A DNA stretch of 64,000 nt from Ficedula albicollis (GCF_000247815.1 NC_021678.1:2248358-2312357); one strand, 5' to 3'; positions 12,633-25,260 are shown, counted from the first letter of the stretch. Made by a program: numbers and translations. The notes: generated by a model not told the origin, from the sequence alone.

Positions 12633-14324
12633 ACACTATTTCGCTTGAAGCACAGAAAAGCGCACAGTTTTTATGCTGTGTCCACATACAGCACAGTTGA
12701 AGAAAATCAGGACAAAAAGCCACCCAAGTATTAAACGCAGCATGATTTGTTTGGAGGTTTCAGCATCAGCTCCCGATTCTCTCCAGGCTCAGCTCCTTTC
12801 AATAGGATAAATTGCACAGAGTCACTAAAATCCAGAGCTTATTGCACACCATCTGCAGGCAGAGAGAGCCCTCTATTCCCAAGCCAGAGCTGCTTTCCTG
12901 GCAGGCTGCTGCTGTGACCTGTTGCAAGGCTGCTCTGTGTCTGCCTGCAGCAGAGTCCCGGAGGAGACAGCTCCACCTGAAGGGGTCAGCTCAGCTGAGG
13001 GAGGAGAGTGGCACAAACCTGTGGGACAACTTCCCTGCCACGCTTTGGACAGCAATACCCAAGCCACCGGAATATTTGCTTGATCTGCACAAAACCCAGA
13101 GGGAAAAGCCCAACTCTTGCAGCCACCAGCTGCTGCTGCAAAGGTTTATAACTGGAATAAAGAGAGAACACATCCTCCCTAAAGCCAGACGGCAGCCCAA
13201 CCCAGATAGAGGCAAGAAATCATCTCTGGTGAGAGCAACAATGAGCAATTTAGCTTGATTATATCCTTGCAGATCTCCCTATTTATAATGGCTTGCATTA
13301 TTTTGAATGCAAACTGGTGGTTTTTTTGGGGTTTTTTTTTTCCTCTGTGTATCAGCTCTCGTGACCAAAACTTGTCATTAGCTCCTGATTAAAAGAGATT
13401 TTAAATAAGGAGTGGAAACAAGCCCAAAAAAGTGATGCTGCATCCCCGTGCTGTTGTATCAGACTGACTGCTGCAAATGTCAGCTTTATTTACTGTTTGC
13501 AGTCCACTAAGCTCTTTTGTCTTGCAGGAGAGGTAAAAATGGGAATACTGGACCGGGTGGGAGAAAAGAACAACTGAGGAGAGATTAAAAAGAACAACCA
13601 ACCAGGGAGTCCACGTGCCCAGGAGGCTGCTGGTAGGTCATACTTGCAACATACATGCAAAGTTTGTCCACAGATGCTGCAAACAAATTAAATAAGCTTC
13701 ACTAGTGAGAGCCTGACCTTTTCCATCTTCCCCCCAGCAGAAATCAGGCTCCAACAGGGACCAAAAAAAGAGTTAGAAATAGCAAAGATAATAAAGCCAG
13801 GCACCAGAAGCACAGGAGGCTGAAGGGAGAAGACAGGCAGGTGAAAGGACAAACCAGGAAAACCTGAAATACTGCAAGTCATCCTCTGTGGCCAAAACAT
13901 TGTGAGATAACCTATCCCTCTGAAATGCTGGCAGTGGAGGACGAGGCCAGGTGAGCCCAGGTGAGTCCAGGAGCTCCATGTCTGTGCTGAGAGGAGGGGC
14001 TGGCTCTGCCTCAGACATGAACCTGCTCCTTTCGGCAGCACGATTTCCAGCAGAACAGAACTCCCCTCCAGCAAGGTGCAGCCACACACCAAACAAGATT
14101 AGCTGGAATTTTCCGGACCCAATGGCATCCAGAGCACAGGAAACATCTCTGATTATTCCAAGTGGCAAGTTCCTAACCCTGGTGATGGCCAAGCCTCAGC
14201 CTTGAGGGGGTGTCTGTACTCACAGCCACTGATTCCTCTGTTCACAGAGAGCCCAGCACTGAGCTGGTGACCCCATCAGCACAGGGTCACATTTTGGTTG
14301 TTTATGGGGTTTGTATTCATCTTA
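12633..14324. other. Intergenic DNA, nothing recognised
   Basis: No gene or repeat family was recognised. A short T run lies near 13320-13340. Confidence 0.5.
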
Positions 14325-14727
14325 AATGCTGTGTGCAGTGCTGGGACCCTCACAAGAAAGATGTTGAGGGGCCAGAGTGTGGCCAGAGAAGGAAACAGAA
14401 CTGAAGCACCAGGAGCAGCTCAAGGAGCTGGGAAAGGGGCTCAGCCTGTAGAAAAGGAGGCTCAGGGGGGACCTTCTGGCTCTGCACAACTCCCTGCCAG
14501 GAGGGGACAGCCAGGGGAGGGGTCAGGCTCTTCTCCCTGGGAACAGCGACAGGAGGAGAGGAAACAGCCTGAAGCTGTGCCAAAGAAGGCTCAGTTTGGA
14601 AAACAGGAAGAATTTCCTCGTAGGAAGAGGTGCCAAGATTTGGAATGGATGCCCAGGGAGGTGGTGGAGTCCCCATCCCCGAAAGCATCCAGGGAATGAC
14701 TGGATGTGGCACTCAGTGCTCTGGGCT

Positions 14728-14812
<85 letters not shown>

Positions 14813-14860
14813 AGTGATCTTGGAGTGCTTTTCCAACCTAAATAATCCTGGGATTCAGCC
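14325..14860 (+). mobile_element. CR1 LINE 3' end, sense, interrupted by poly-G
   Basis: A longer CR1 tail. It has the pre-terminal block GGACCCTCACAAGAAAGATG, the 'GGAAAGGGGCTCAGCCTG' segment, 'TGGATGTGGCACTCAGTGCT', then an 81-bp G run, then 'GACTCAGTGATCTTGGAG' and 'CTTTTCCAACCTAAATAATC'. Compared with the copy ending near 56.1 kb, the G run stands where about 30 bp of ordinary CR1 sequence should be. Confidence 0.93.
14728..14808 (+). repeat. Poly-G homopolymer, 81 bp
   Basis: An uninterrupted run of G inside a CR1 element. Apparent poly-Gly and poly-Pro frames across it are meaningless. It could be a true homopolymer expansion or a sequencing or assembly artefact; see the findings. Confidence 0.97.
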
Positions 14861-17800
14861 CCTGCTCAATTAGCCAGGCTGAGCTGCACTGGGAGATGAC
14901 AGCACAGGATTCACTGCAGAGAGGCACCAGCTTGGTGAGTTCAGTCTCCAGAAGGGACTGGTTTTATAGACACACCTTTTAGCCAAGAGGATGGGAAAGG
15001 GGCTAGAAAAGGAGGGGATCCTCACCCCTGCATCTTCCTGATAGTACTTAGAGCACTCTGCCTTCATCAGGCAGGCTGAGGGCTTGCTGGTGAGCAAATC
15101 CACTGCTCAGAGAGCTCAAAACTGCTCTCTCCAACCCACAAATCCACGCTAATGCACAGGTACTCAGCCCTCCTCCAAGCCCTGAGAGCAGGAAAAGCCA
15201 ACTCCAATAAATGCAAAGCGATTCCATTCGATTCCACCTCTTAAATGCAACACTTAATTAACTCTGCTGGGGCTCCTTTGGCTCTGGCTGCTTGTGTTTC
15301 CATGCCACCGAGGTTAGGAAAACACCTTCTCCCTGAGCACAGAGGGGCCCTCCCTGCCCCAGGGCTGATCCACGGGGCACAGAGCGAGCCCTGGGGCACA
15401 CAGAGCCCGGCCCCAAGCTCTGAGAAACTCTCCTGCAGAAATCTGAGAGCAGATGGTGGCTCTTTGCTGCTCTGGCTGACCCTGGCTTGGACTCCAACCC
15501 AGGCTGGAGTGGAGCAGCACAAACCAAGCTGTCACCCCTCTAGATCCAACATTTGGAGTCAGCAAGGCTCAACTCTCCTGAAGGAAAGAAAAAGAAAGGA
15601 AAGCAGAGATGGGGAGTGGAGAGAACAACCCAAACCAGATGTTTCGAGCAGCTGGCATCGCTGTTTCTCCCAAGATGCTGATGAGCACAAACTCTGAGGC
15701 TTGACAGACCCCCATCAGCCGCCCTCTTCCTGCCAACAGAGAATTCAAATCAGCCCTGCTGGATTTAATCAGCTTCTCCCCTTAAATAATAAACTGGGGG
15801 CAGGACAGGAAAAGGATTTATTTGTGTCACTAACCGTCAAAAAAAAATGTTTACTGCGCTAAAATAACCCGCAGTAGGGAAAAAAAAAAAAAGAAAGAAA
15901 AGAAGGAGAAGAAGGAGAAAACACTCAGAGAAGAGGGAAGTGTGAGAACAGCTCTGCACACAGGACTTGGACATGCCCAGGTGGACATTGAGATGGGACA
16001 GACATGAGCTCTTCCAGCAGATATTAACAGGGAAAGCAGAGCAGGAAGGAAGGGGGAAGCATACACGGTTTGGCTCAGTGTTGGAGCTGAGCTCTGCTTT
16101 TTGGGCAGAGTTTGTGGGACTGGCACCAAACCCCATCACAAACTCAACAGGTTGCACAGCAGCTCCCCCCAGCCCTGGCCTGATAGCCAGCACCACAGCA
16201 GACCACGTTCTCAAAAGATCATCAGAGAGAGGAAAAAGTGGTATCAGAAGCAGGGCTGCAAGATGCTCCTCCTGCCAGAGAAAGGTCAAGGGATGCCAGA
16301 GGCCTGAGAAATACCAGCAAAAATTCAACCTACCAGGAAAAACAAAGACTTTGAAGCATTACTGGAACAGCCTCCAGCTCTGTCACACCAGGCATGAATC
16401 CTTTGCAACAGGGCACGCAAAGGGCCCAGAACACAAAAGGCTTGAGCAATCTGGCAAAAGTCCATCAAGGACTATTAAACATAAAGTTACAGATTAACTT
16501 TCATCTCAGGAAGCCCTGAAGCTGCAAAATGCCCCAGACTGGGAGGGAGCAAGATTCTGGGTGTAGATTCTTTCTGAGGATCCTGCCCCTCGCTGGGGGA
16601 ACCTTCCACACTGGACACGCCACAGTCTTCCAACAGCTTGCAGTGAAAATTCCCCACGCTCCCCTGCAACTCGTTTCTGTCACCTCATGCAAAACCAGCC
16701 TGTCTCGTTTCTCCCAGCCTGTTTTTCATACCGGTGCTCACAGCAGGAATGCTGCACCGATCAATTTGTTGATGTTTTGAGCACGTTCCCAACCTCTCAG
16801 AGCTCTCCTGTGCTTTAGCAGCTATTTCTCATCCTGGGAGACACTCTGCTGGTGGGATTGAACAGCACAGTGGAGGTGCAGTGGGAACCAGACCAGGGGC
16901 TCACACTCCCAGCTTGAGGCTGAAAGGAAAACAGCCACCTGCAGAAAACAGTCGGCAGGAAAATTAGGCACCAACAGCATGGAATTTCTTATTCTCACAT
17001 CCCCTCGGGCTGCCCAGCATCTGGGAATGCCCACAAGCCTTTCCAGATAAATCAGTGCAAAGGACAACCTTATCACGGATAATATCAAATAGCTGAGCCC
17101 AGAAACAAATCGTTTTCCACTCAAAGTCTGTGCCTTTCATCACAAGTCCTTAGGGGATGAGCAGTGGAATGAGATTCCCTCCTGTCAGAATAAAATCAGG
17201 ATGACTGTCCTGATGAACCCAAGTGCTGCACAGCATCCTTGGACGTGGCAAACACAGGCACACGGAGAGCAAGGTGAGGGAGGACCCAAAACCACAGGGA
17301 AGCAGAGCCCACCCCTGCCCCATCACTTATTCCAGCAGCAGGACGTCGTTCCAGCTCCACCTGCAGGAATTCCTGTGGCTGAGAAAGCCTTGACGGGTAG
17401 GTGGGAAAGGTGCTGCTCTGGGAGGTGAGGTTGGTGGGGAGGAGCAGGCTGCAGGTGAGAAAAGCTGAGCCTGGAGGTTGTATAACAATACCATCAAATA
17501 GCCTGGGAAATCAGGAGGGTTGGGTTTCTTGGCATAATCCCACAGGCAAATGCTGAATGCAGCTTCCCAAGAGTGCCTTTAGCAATCTCCATGAATTCCC
17601 ATTTTCTTCCTTTGTCCACCTCTCCACATGGCTGAAGTTTCCAGGAGGAACGTTTGCTGAAGTTGGATTTTACAGGAATATCAGAGAACAATGGCAAAAT
17701 GAAATGTCAGTCGACAGAAGGGAACACAAATGACACAAATTGCATTAAAAAAAAAAAAAGTTACTCCTCTAGATTGGGGAATCACAATTGGTATGTCCTT

Positions 17801-17944
17801 GCAAAAACATTCACCCCCTTAATTAGAAGTTTTGGGGGAGTGGGAGGTCAATTAAGTCTCTGGGATGCTCCAAGAAACTTGACATGATTTGGGCATCGAA
17901 GTTTAGGCTAAAAGAAGTAGAAATCCAGCTGATTTCTCAAGTAA
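14861..17944. other. Intergenic DNA, nothing recognised
   Basis: No exon-like frame with plausible splice sites was recognised, and no clear repeat family. Purine-rich A/G stretches lie near 15580-15610 and 15880-15920. Confidence 0.45.
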
Positions 17945-18003
17945 CCCATTCTACAGAATTATTAGGGTTGGAAAGAGCTCCTAGACCAAGTCCAACCCTT
18001 AAA
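17945..18003 (-). mobile_element. Short CR1-like terminal fragment, antisense
   Basis: 'ACAGAATTATTAGGGTTGGA' followed by AAGAGCTCC and 'CAAGTCCAACCC' matches the reverse complement of the extreme 3' end of CR1. Only about 60 bp is present. Confidence 0.65.
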
Positions 18004-18610
18004 AAGGGGGAACACCATTAAGAGGTACAAAAAAGGCCTTCAGTACTTTCACACCTACAGAAAAACCCCTCAAATTTATTACATTCCAGGGGAAAACACA
18101 TCCTAAAGCTTCAAATCTGCACAATTTACAAAACCAGGTATTTCAATGTTATCTGTACAGCACCAATCACAGCCAGGAGATGCATGAGCACATTACAGCT
18201 CACAGGAGAAATCCCTGCAGGTAAAAGAAGTATGAGAGGCAGGAGAGTTCCCAGCATGGGTCACCAGCCCATGAGCCTCACCCAGGAAACAAGGAAATCT
18301 GTGACCTTGAGGTGGGAACACATCTGTAACAGTTCTACAAAGATGCCAATCTCCTGTTTATATAAAATGCCTGTGCAGGTAGCCAGGAAGCCATGCATAA
18401 AAATCCTGCACCAGGCTTCCAAGAAAACCCCTCACCCAACTTCTCTGCTTCCATCTCCACATCAATCCATGGCAAGGCTGTACTAAATGCCTCTTTTCCT
18501 CCCCACAGTTGAGAATACAAGACCTAAATGCTGGGCATTTTAGCTGAATTATCAGAATTTTCTGTGCTGGGCTTTACCTATGCAGACAGCAATCATGGGG
18601 GAAGAAAAAG

Positions 18611-18727
18611 AAAAAAAAAAAATCCAGTACAACTTATTCACTTATTCAAAGGCTGGAAATGCCTCACAGCCGAAAAAAAAAAAAAATCCAGTACAACTTA
18701 TTCAAAGGCTGGAAATGCCTCACAGCC
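18611..18727. repeat. Two-copy tandem duplication, about 56-64 bp
   Basis: An A run, ATCCAGTACAACTTATTCA and GGCTGGAAATGCCTCACAGCC occur twice (about 18611 and 18672). The first copy has an 8-bp internal repeat (CTTATTCA twice) that the second lacks. Confidence 0.92.
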
Positions 18728-19334
18728 CTGGCTGTTACACCTGGCTGTTACAGGGTGATTTTCTTGAATCTTTCTTCAAGCAGAAAAGCAGCACAGTATG
18801 GTCTAGAGATCTAAAGTGGCAGCTGGACTGACAAAGAAAAATGTTTGTTTGGGGTAGTACACGCTCATCAAAACCAACAGCATCCTAAGCTGGATCGTTT
18901 TTACCAGCTTTAAAATCCAAATTGAGGCTTGTAGGAGACTCCAGAGAATACTGGTGGTTCAGAGCTCAAAACGAGCCTTTTTGCCCAGACTGGCTTTGCA
19001 GGGGTTTTGGAGAGAAAGAGATGGTAGCAATAACAAACGTAACAATTACAACATGAACACGCAGGTGCAGACTGAACACCAGCAGATTGATATTATCCCA
19101 CTGAAATAATGAAGTGCCCTCTACCAAGCCAGGATTAATGCAGCCTCAGCACAAATGGCCAAGCAGGCTCCAGATAAAACAGTACCCATGGAAAATGGGA
19201 TGGCTTAAATTCCCCCCATGAACCTGCACCAAGCCACTCCTGTGAGTCAGACACCTCCAAACCATTGAAAAGCCATCAGGGAGCAGCAGTGTGGACACAA
19301 GAACAGATTCCAGCAGCTTGTGTCTCACACCTTC

Positions 19335-19450
19335 CCAGCTTGGAGCTCTGAGCAGCCTGGAAGGTGTCCTTGCCCATGGCAGGGGGTGGAAACGAGCTGA
19401 GCTTTCAAGTCCTTTAAAACCCAGCCATTCCATGAGTCCATGATTTCCCA
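19335..19450 (+). mobile_element. CR1 LINE fragment, sense
   Basis: Contains 'GAGCAGCCTGGAAGGTGTCC', 'TTGCCCATGGCAGGGGGTGG' and the decayed tail 'CCATTCCATGAGTCCATG'. This is the last roughly 115 bp of the subfamily seen at 29.0 kb. Confidence 0.85.
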
Positions 19451-20859
19451 GTGCTTTCCCCCAGGAGGGACCCTCTCCCATTGTGGGATCACTGGGTCTC
19501 TGCTCTGGAAAATGGCATTAATGCCGTTTTGGGAAAGCATCAGCTCAGGTCTCTCAGTACCTTTTAGAACAGATCCACCTTTCAATTGCTGCACTGAGCC
19601 ATGCCCCACACCCTTCAGTGTTTCAGGAGCATCCACAGGTCACAGGTAACACAAAAAAGGCCTTTTGCAAGGACAGAAACAGTTCTGAGAGAGCCACCTG
19701 GGGAAAGAAATCCAACCAAACACCCAAAGAACTCCCTGTTCCCTGCTCTGCTCCAGCACAGCTTCACCAAGAGCTTGGTCCCCCTGTGGATGTGCTGGCA
19801 GAGGTGGGGATGCCAGCCAGAACAGGCTCCTGTCACCCTCCCAGATAAGCACACAGCATCATGAAGGATCAATTAAAACCAGCAGGAGCCGAGGAGAAGG
19901 TGCAATTCCACCCAGTGTCCAACTTTTCCATCCCAGTTTCCCTGGGGGATTTTTGGGGATCGGTACCTTTTGCCTGTGAGCAACGATAAAACTACTGATT
20001 AAACTTTAAAGGGGGGCTGTCTTTGAACCAGAGGAGAGGCACAGCAGGGAAGGGATGCATTATTGAAAGGAGGGTTTGTGTTTTCTGCCCCAGCAGCCAC
20101 CACGAGATTTACCAGGCAAAGCACGGTACTACTACAGAGTCAAAATCCGAGCCTGGAGATGAACATCCCGTGGCAATGCATGCCTGAATAATCCCTTTAT
20201 TACACCTTCTGATTGTAACTTTAACAAGGAACAAGCTTTACAGCTAATATTTCGGAGAACTGCGACGGGGCTTTTTTTTATGGCACGCCAAGGATTCACA
20301 GGAGAACGAGTCTCACCTAAGTTTACTTCTTCCATCAGGGGGACTAAATAGATTTTTCACATAAAATTACCTATCACATGCTGCCTATAAAAAGATGCAG
20401 CTGTAAACATCCTGGTTTTAAGCTCGGGGCTGGATATGCAGCGAGACCCTCTGTGTGTTTGCCTATCATTTAAAGTCAACGTTTCTCACTTTCTTTTTAC
20501 CTTCTAAATCAAAGAAGAATTAACCTTTGGGGGGGGAAAAGGTAAATTAAAAACCTGCACGGCCCGTCTCCTGCAGTGTTGACAGAATTGTTTTCATTTG
20601 CGAGCAAATGGAAGTTGAACTTAAACGTCAAATATTCATTTATCAGCATTAACCCAGCTGCCCCTCCCTCTTTGTCCTCCTCACTCACTCAGGCCTTTTT
20701 CTTGTTTGCCTTTCAGTGGCCTCATGAGTGCGAGCGCAGAGTCATTTTTGTGCTCCAGATTATCCCCTGAACTCCTCTGATCCCCGTGACAGGATTGCGT
20801 GTTCTAGGCAGCATTTAAAATGTATATATATATTCGGACTTTCAAAACGGCTGCCATCC

Positions 20860-21370
20860 AGGGAAATCCATTCTCATCAATGGCGAGACTCGCAGAATCT
20901 GCTCTCCATTCCTTTTTCATTTGGAGATGTCAATGCGTGTTGTCAGAGCGCAATTGTTTTCCTCAACCACCCGCAGCAGTGAAGCAGAAAGCGCTCGTCT
21001 TTGCGGTGGGGGGAAAGCCACTCGCTTTATTCATGCCGCACTCAATTTCAAGAGGATGCTTTCCAGGCTGGCTCGGCCCTCGGGAATCACGGCTTACACA
21101 CTCATCTTCTGTACGAGCGATAAGGATCCTTCCACCGGGAAATTCGGGTTTCTCTCGCTCTGCTCGCTGCTGCAGGAAAGGCGCGCACGCCAAAAAGTGC
21201 CGGAGCAACCTTAAGGAAAAGCCATCGAGAAACCTGAGCGTCCTCTGACTTTAAATGGGGGGGAACTAGGAAAAGAAGTGGGGCTTTGTTCGAAAGTCCT
21301 CTCGGGTTTTTTTCGCCGGAGCCAGGAAGGCGAATTGCGGAGCGCCGCGCCTTTATCGCTCTCCAGAGCT
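20860..21370. promoter_or_regulatory. CpG-containing, repeat-free segment; possible distal regulatory element
   Basis: CpG is frequent here (AATGGCGAGACTCGC, GCGCTCGTCTTTGCGG, GGCGCGCACGCC, GCGGAGCGCCGCGCC) compared with the CpG-poor surroundings, and no repeat is recognised between about 20.4 and 21.7 kb. No convincing protein exon was found. It could be a regulatory element or a non-coding RNA promoter. This is inference from composition only. Confidence 0.35.
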
Positions 21371-22449
21371 GCTCCTCAGCCCAACAAGCTACTTACAATC
21401 TTTTCAGTTCGGTAATTGTTGGGATTTATTTTTTTTTCTTTTCCGCCAGCAATCACAAAGGAAAGCTGCTGAAAGGTGCAGGCAATAGACTTCTTAAAGA
21501 GCTGTTGACAACTCCCAGGAAACTTTTACATTTCGAATGCGTTCTGCCCACATTTCCTGTATTTTCTGTGGTTCTTAAGTTCCTCAATTTAGCACACAAA
21601 GCTATTTGCATGAAAATAGCATCTTGAGAGTTTCTTACAGAAGACTCACAATACCTTGCCTTAAAAAAAAAAATAAAATACACCACGTAATTGTAGAATT
21701 ATGTGCTGAACATCTCAGGTAGCCGGGGTAAGAGGAGAACGAAGCACAAAACTGATTGCAAACATTTTTCTTTCATTTTAGATCCCATCAAGCTCTCATT
21801 CTCCAGCTGCCACTCACAGTGGTACCCCTGGATACACTAATCTGGTTCCATTATCATTCTCTAAAGGCAAGAAACGCTTTTATTAAAGCAAAGACAAATT
21901 AATGTAATGGTTTCACTGTCTGTGTTTCTAAAAACACACGTAGATTTCCTCTTGACCTGCAGAGAGAAAATTCTGTACCGATGCATTCTCGGGTGAAGAA
22001 TGAAAGATAAACATCCAATCCACCTTTTTCCCAGAGAAATGGCTGGAACCTGTGATGCACCACCCAGGTCAGCTGAGTGTTAGCTGAGAGATTAAATCTC
22101 CTCCCAGAGGAGATAATCCTCAATAAATCGAGCAGACTGCGAATTCCGTCAAGATAAAATGTTTTGGGTAGCCTGGAACTCTCACCTAAGGATGCTGCAC
22201 CTCCAACCAGCATCTTAAATTACACCGTGGAGAAAACAGGACATCTGGCAGTTCGACATGCTCCAGATTTAAAAAAAAAAAATTAAAATAAAAAAAGCCA
22301 GACGGATATGTTCACCAAATTTTACACTTGCTGGTGTTTCTGGGTGAAAGTCTCATGAAGAGAGGTTGTTCCTAATGCTGGATGTTGGGATGAGCAAGGT
22401 GTTTTCCAAGCGTTTTACTTGCTTAGGCCCTGGAGTCCACATTTCTGCT

Positions 22450-22605
22450 TCAGAATTCCCAGTGAAGAGGAGGTATCTGGCCTCAAACTGTGCCAGGGGA
22501 GGTTCAGGCTGGACATCAGGAAGAATTTCTTCGCAGAAAAGGTTGTTAAACAATGGAAAGGGCTGCCCAGCAAGGTGGAGGAAGTGTTCAACAAACGGTT
22601 TGTGG
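22450..22605 (+). mobile_element. CR1 LINE fragment, sense
   Basis: Contains 'AACTGTGCCAGGGGAGGTTC', 'GGCTGGACATCAGGAAGAAT' and 'GGGCTGCCCAGCAAGGTGGA'. It is truncated at both ends and is followed by A-rich sequence with three A/C homopolymer runs (22630-22672). Confidence 0.88.
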
Positions 22606-22726
22606 CACTAGTTGACCAAACAACCCAACCAAAAAAAAAAAAAAACACAAAAAAAAAAAAATCCAAGAAACAAAATACCCACAAAGGATAGTAAATCACT
22701 GGAAAGAAGCCCAGGCAGCACCTGGG

Positions 22727-23030
22727 CTTTTCTTGGTGGACATCCCAGCTTCTACCCTGCCTTTCTCACATAAAACATCAGGACCATCTCCTAAAATGGC
22801 ACGTGGGAAGAATTTCTTTTAATGTAAACAAATGCCAAATCATCTTGATGACTGGCGGTATTCAGCACATCATCACACCTTTTCTTGGTGGACATCCCAG
22901 CTTCTACCCTGCCTTTCTCACATAAAACATCAGGACCATCTCCTAAAATGGCACGTGGGAAGAATTTCTTTTAATGTAAACAAATGCCAAATCATCTTGA
23001 TGACTGGCGGTATTCAGCACATCATCACAC
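22727..23030. repeat. Two-copy tandem duplication, 152-bp unit
   Basis: The unit beginning CTTTTCTTGGTGGACATCCC and ending CACATCATCACAC is present at 22727 and 22879, identical by eye. Confidence 0.96.
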
Positions 23031-24762
23031 AAATCCATTTTAAGGAAAAAATGACAAGGACAGCGCCAAACAGCTCTTAAGTAGCCATTCTCATGCAAGT
23101 GCTTGTGTGCACAAATGGCAGAAAAACACAAACAGCAAGAAATATACTGAAAGAAAAAAAAAATCATTGCAGGAAGAGGAGCTCTCTCCCACGAGGCAGC
23201 AGGAGGTTTTTACTTTTTAACACCTCTGAGTGTTATTGCAAAGGCAGAGAGAAAAGACAAATTAGAAAGATGAGAAGGTAGCAAAGCACAAGGTCAGCAA
23301 TAATGTGACACGGAGGTATTATTGAATTCAGCCAAGGTTAATCACAGGAGCCACGTTTTTACCTTGGTGCCTTCACCAGGTGGCTTCACATGATGTAAGG
23401 ATCCGGCTCTAGAAACATTAGATTCTCTCGTTTCTGCCTCGCCGAGAAGTATTTGCAAGACCCTGGTTAATTAAACTAATAAACCACAAGTGAAAGCCTG
23501 GGCTGGTGCCACTTTTTGACAAACACACTGTGTGGCATTAACAGCCCTTATCCCACCAGCAGGGCACGGGAGCTGGGAAAGGGAAGGAGCAGAAGGGGAG
23601 AACGAGACAAACCAGCTGATTTTCAATTAAGGGCTGAAATAAAAATGAAGTGCTTCTAGCGCTCGGCCTTCGAACTGCCAATACTCTTAAATAACACGGA
23701 TACCTGGCCATCCTACAGCCCTGTTAAATCAACTTCATTTGTCTAAAGCACAGCTCAGCGGCACTTACTTAACAAGCACAGCTCCAAGCATGACTCAACA
23801 CAGGCAGGAAGCCTTTTGGGGGAAAAGGAAAATGCCTCAGAAGGATGCTGGGAAGAAAAAAATCTCTTTGGGCTAGACATCACCCACCACAGCAGCTTCT
23901 GGCCAGGTTGATTTGGAGATTATCTGTCTCTGCTTAAGCTGAGGTAGGTCCTAGTTTGTCCCAGGAAGGAAATGCTGATTTCCCTGGAGGTTAAGCAGCT
24001 GCTGAGATGTTGAGTTGGCATTGCAGGCTCCTTGGAGAGAGAATAAAACACCTCAGAAGGTGGCTGAGCTCAGTACACCCTAAAAATCCTCCTCGGTTGC
24101 TGCCTTCTCCTTGTTGGCTTTGCTGGAGGATTTCTATACCCTTTGAAGCATCAAAAGTGGTTTTGGCCTGGAGGGTGGAGGTTGAATGTGAAAGATGGAT
24201 GCTGATGTCCTTACAAACAACCCGATGGGTGAGGGTCTTTAGGAGAAATGGGTGTGAATGTTTTCGAAATAGGTTTCATGTCTATACCTCAAGTCTGTTG
24301 CAGAGCCCAGTGTGACTCCTGAACTTTGGGGTAACAGGAGAAATGGGCCAGCACAAGCCAATTGCAGAGCCCAGACGGTCTAAACTTTTAACTATGGAAG
24401 AAAATAACATGTTCAAGGGAGGGAACGTGTGAGGGGCGGCTCGGGAAGGCTGCAAAAGGGAAAGGAAGAGAGCAACACACGGTCAGGAGTTTAGGATAAG
24501 AGGCTGAGTCCTGTGAAACTGAGAGACCTTGCAGGGATGTGCCCCAGTGGACTCTCTCCCCTTACTCAAATCAAGCTGCAGGACTCCTCTGTCTCCTCTG
24601 TGGACACTGGCTTTTCTGCACAAACTGGAGCCCAAGATGTCAGTGGGATCCATTGGTGGTGTGTGGCCACTACAGGCCCAGGGAGAATCTTACAGGGTTT
24701 TTCCAGTCTGGCTTTCTCAGGCTCAGCTAGGATTTTCCCCACGCTAGAGGCTCTTTCTCTAC
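23031..24762. other. Intergenic DNA, possibly partly retroviral towards its right end
   Basis: No gene was recognised. Short direct repeats (AGGAGAAATGGG at 24241 and 24335; GCAGAGCCCAG at 24299 and 24364) lie just upstream of the LTR-like segment, so the LTR could start further left than annotated. Confidence 0.4.
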
Positions 24763-25074
24763 TGTAAACATGAGAGAAAGAATTATAACAAAAGATAAAC
24801 ACCTGCTGGATCCGTGAGAGAGCCTGGGACAAGAGGTGTCTCCTTCTCTGGCCGATGAACCATCTGTATTTTGTTTAGCACAAACTGTCTTATTTAAAGC
24901 CATGGCTTCCGAGCCTGGGACAAGAGGTGTCTCCTTCTCTGGCCGATGAACCATCTGTATTTTGTTTAGCACAAACTGTCTTATTTAAAGCCATGGCTTC
25001 CTTCAATAAATTGCTCTTTCTTGCACCATGCAAGAGAGTGCCACGTTACCTCTGTAACCCCTTATACAGTAACA
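24763..25074 (+). mobile_element. Endogenous retrovirus 5' LTR (partial or uncertain start)
   Basis: The right boundary is supported: the segment ends ...CAGTAACA and, after TT, is followed by an exact tRNA-Gln primer binding site. Promoter-like TATTTAAA occurs at 24891 and 24982 (in duplicated copies) and an AATAAA signal at 25005. The left boundary, TGTAAAC at 24763, is a guess chosen because TGT...ACA are typical LTR ends. No gag, pol or env frame was recognised downstream, so this is an LTR plus leader remnant. Confidence 0.65.
24831..24992. repeat. Two-copy tandem duplication, 81-bp unit, inside the LTR
   Basis: AGCCTGGGACAAGAGGTGTC through AAGCCATGGCTTCC is present at 24831 and 24912, identical by eye. 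It doubles the TATA-like promoter region of the LTR. Confidence 0.95.
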
Positions 25075-25076
25075 TT

Positions 25077-25094
25077 TGGAGGTTCCACCGAGAT
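25077..25094 (+). promoter_or_regulatory. Retroviral primer binding site, tRNA-Gln type
   Basis: TGGAGGTTCCACCGAGAT is the exact 18-nt complement of the 3' end of vertebrate tRNA-Gln including CCA (from my knowledge of that tRNA). It sits two bases after the LTR-terminal ACA, the expected place for minus-strand priming. Confidence 0.85.
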
Positions 25095-25104
25095 CGGGCA
25101 CCGC

Positions 25105-25143
25105 NNNNNNNNNNNNNNNNNNNNNNNNNNNNNNNNNNNNNNN
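25105..25143. other. Assembly gap (39 N)
   Basis: The only run of N in the window. The 127 bp before it (24978-25104) and the 127 bp after it (25144-25270) are the same sequence with one visible difference (TTTAAAGCC versus TTTAATGCC). This suggests two overlapping contig ends were joined with an unnecessary gap. Confidence 0.98.
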
Positions 25144-25242
25144 GTCTTATTTAATGCCATGGCTTCCTTCAATAAATTGCTCTTTCTTGCACCATGCAAG
25201 AGAGTGCCACGTTACCTCTGTAACCCCTTATACAGTAACATT

Positions 25243-25260
25243 TGGAGGTTCCACCGAGAT
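25243..25260 (+). promoter_or_regulatory. Second copy of the tRNA-Gln primer binding site
   Basis: The same 18 bases as at 25077, in the 127-bp segment repeated after the gap, again two bases after ...AACA. The AATAAA of this copy is at 25171. The retroviral leader continues to roughly 25.4 kb without a recognisable gag start. Confidence 0.8.
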
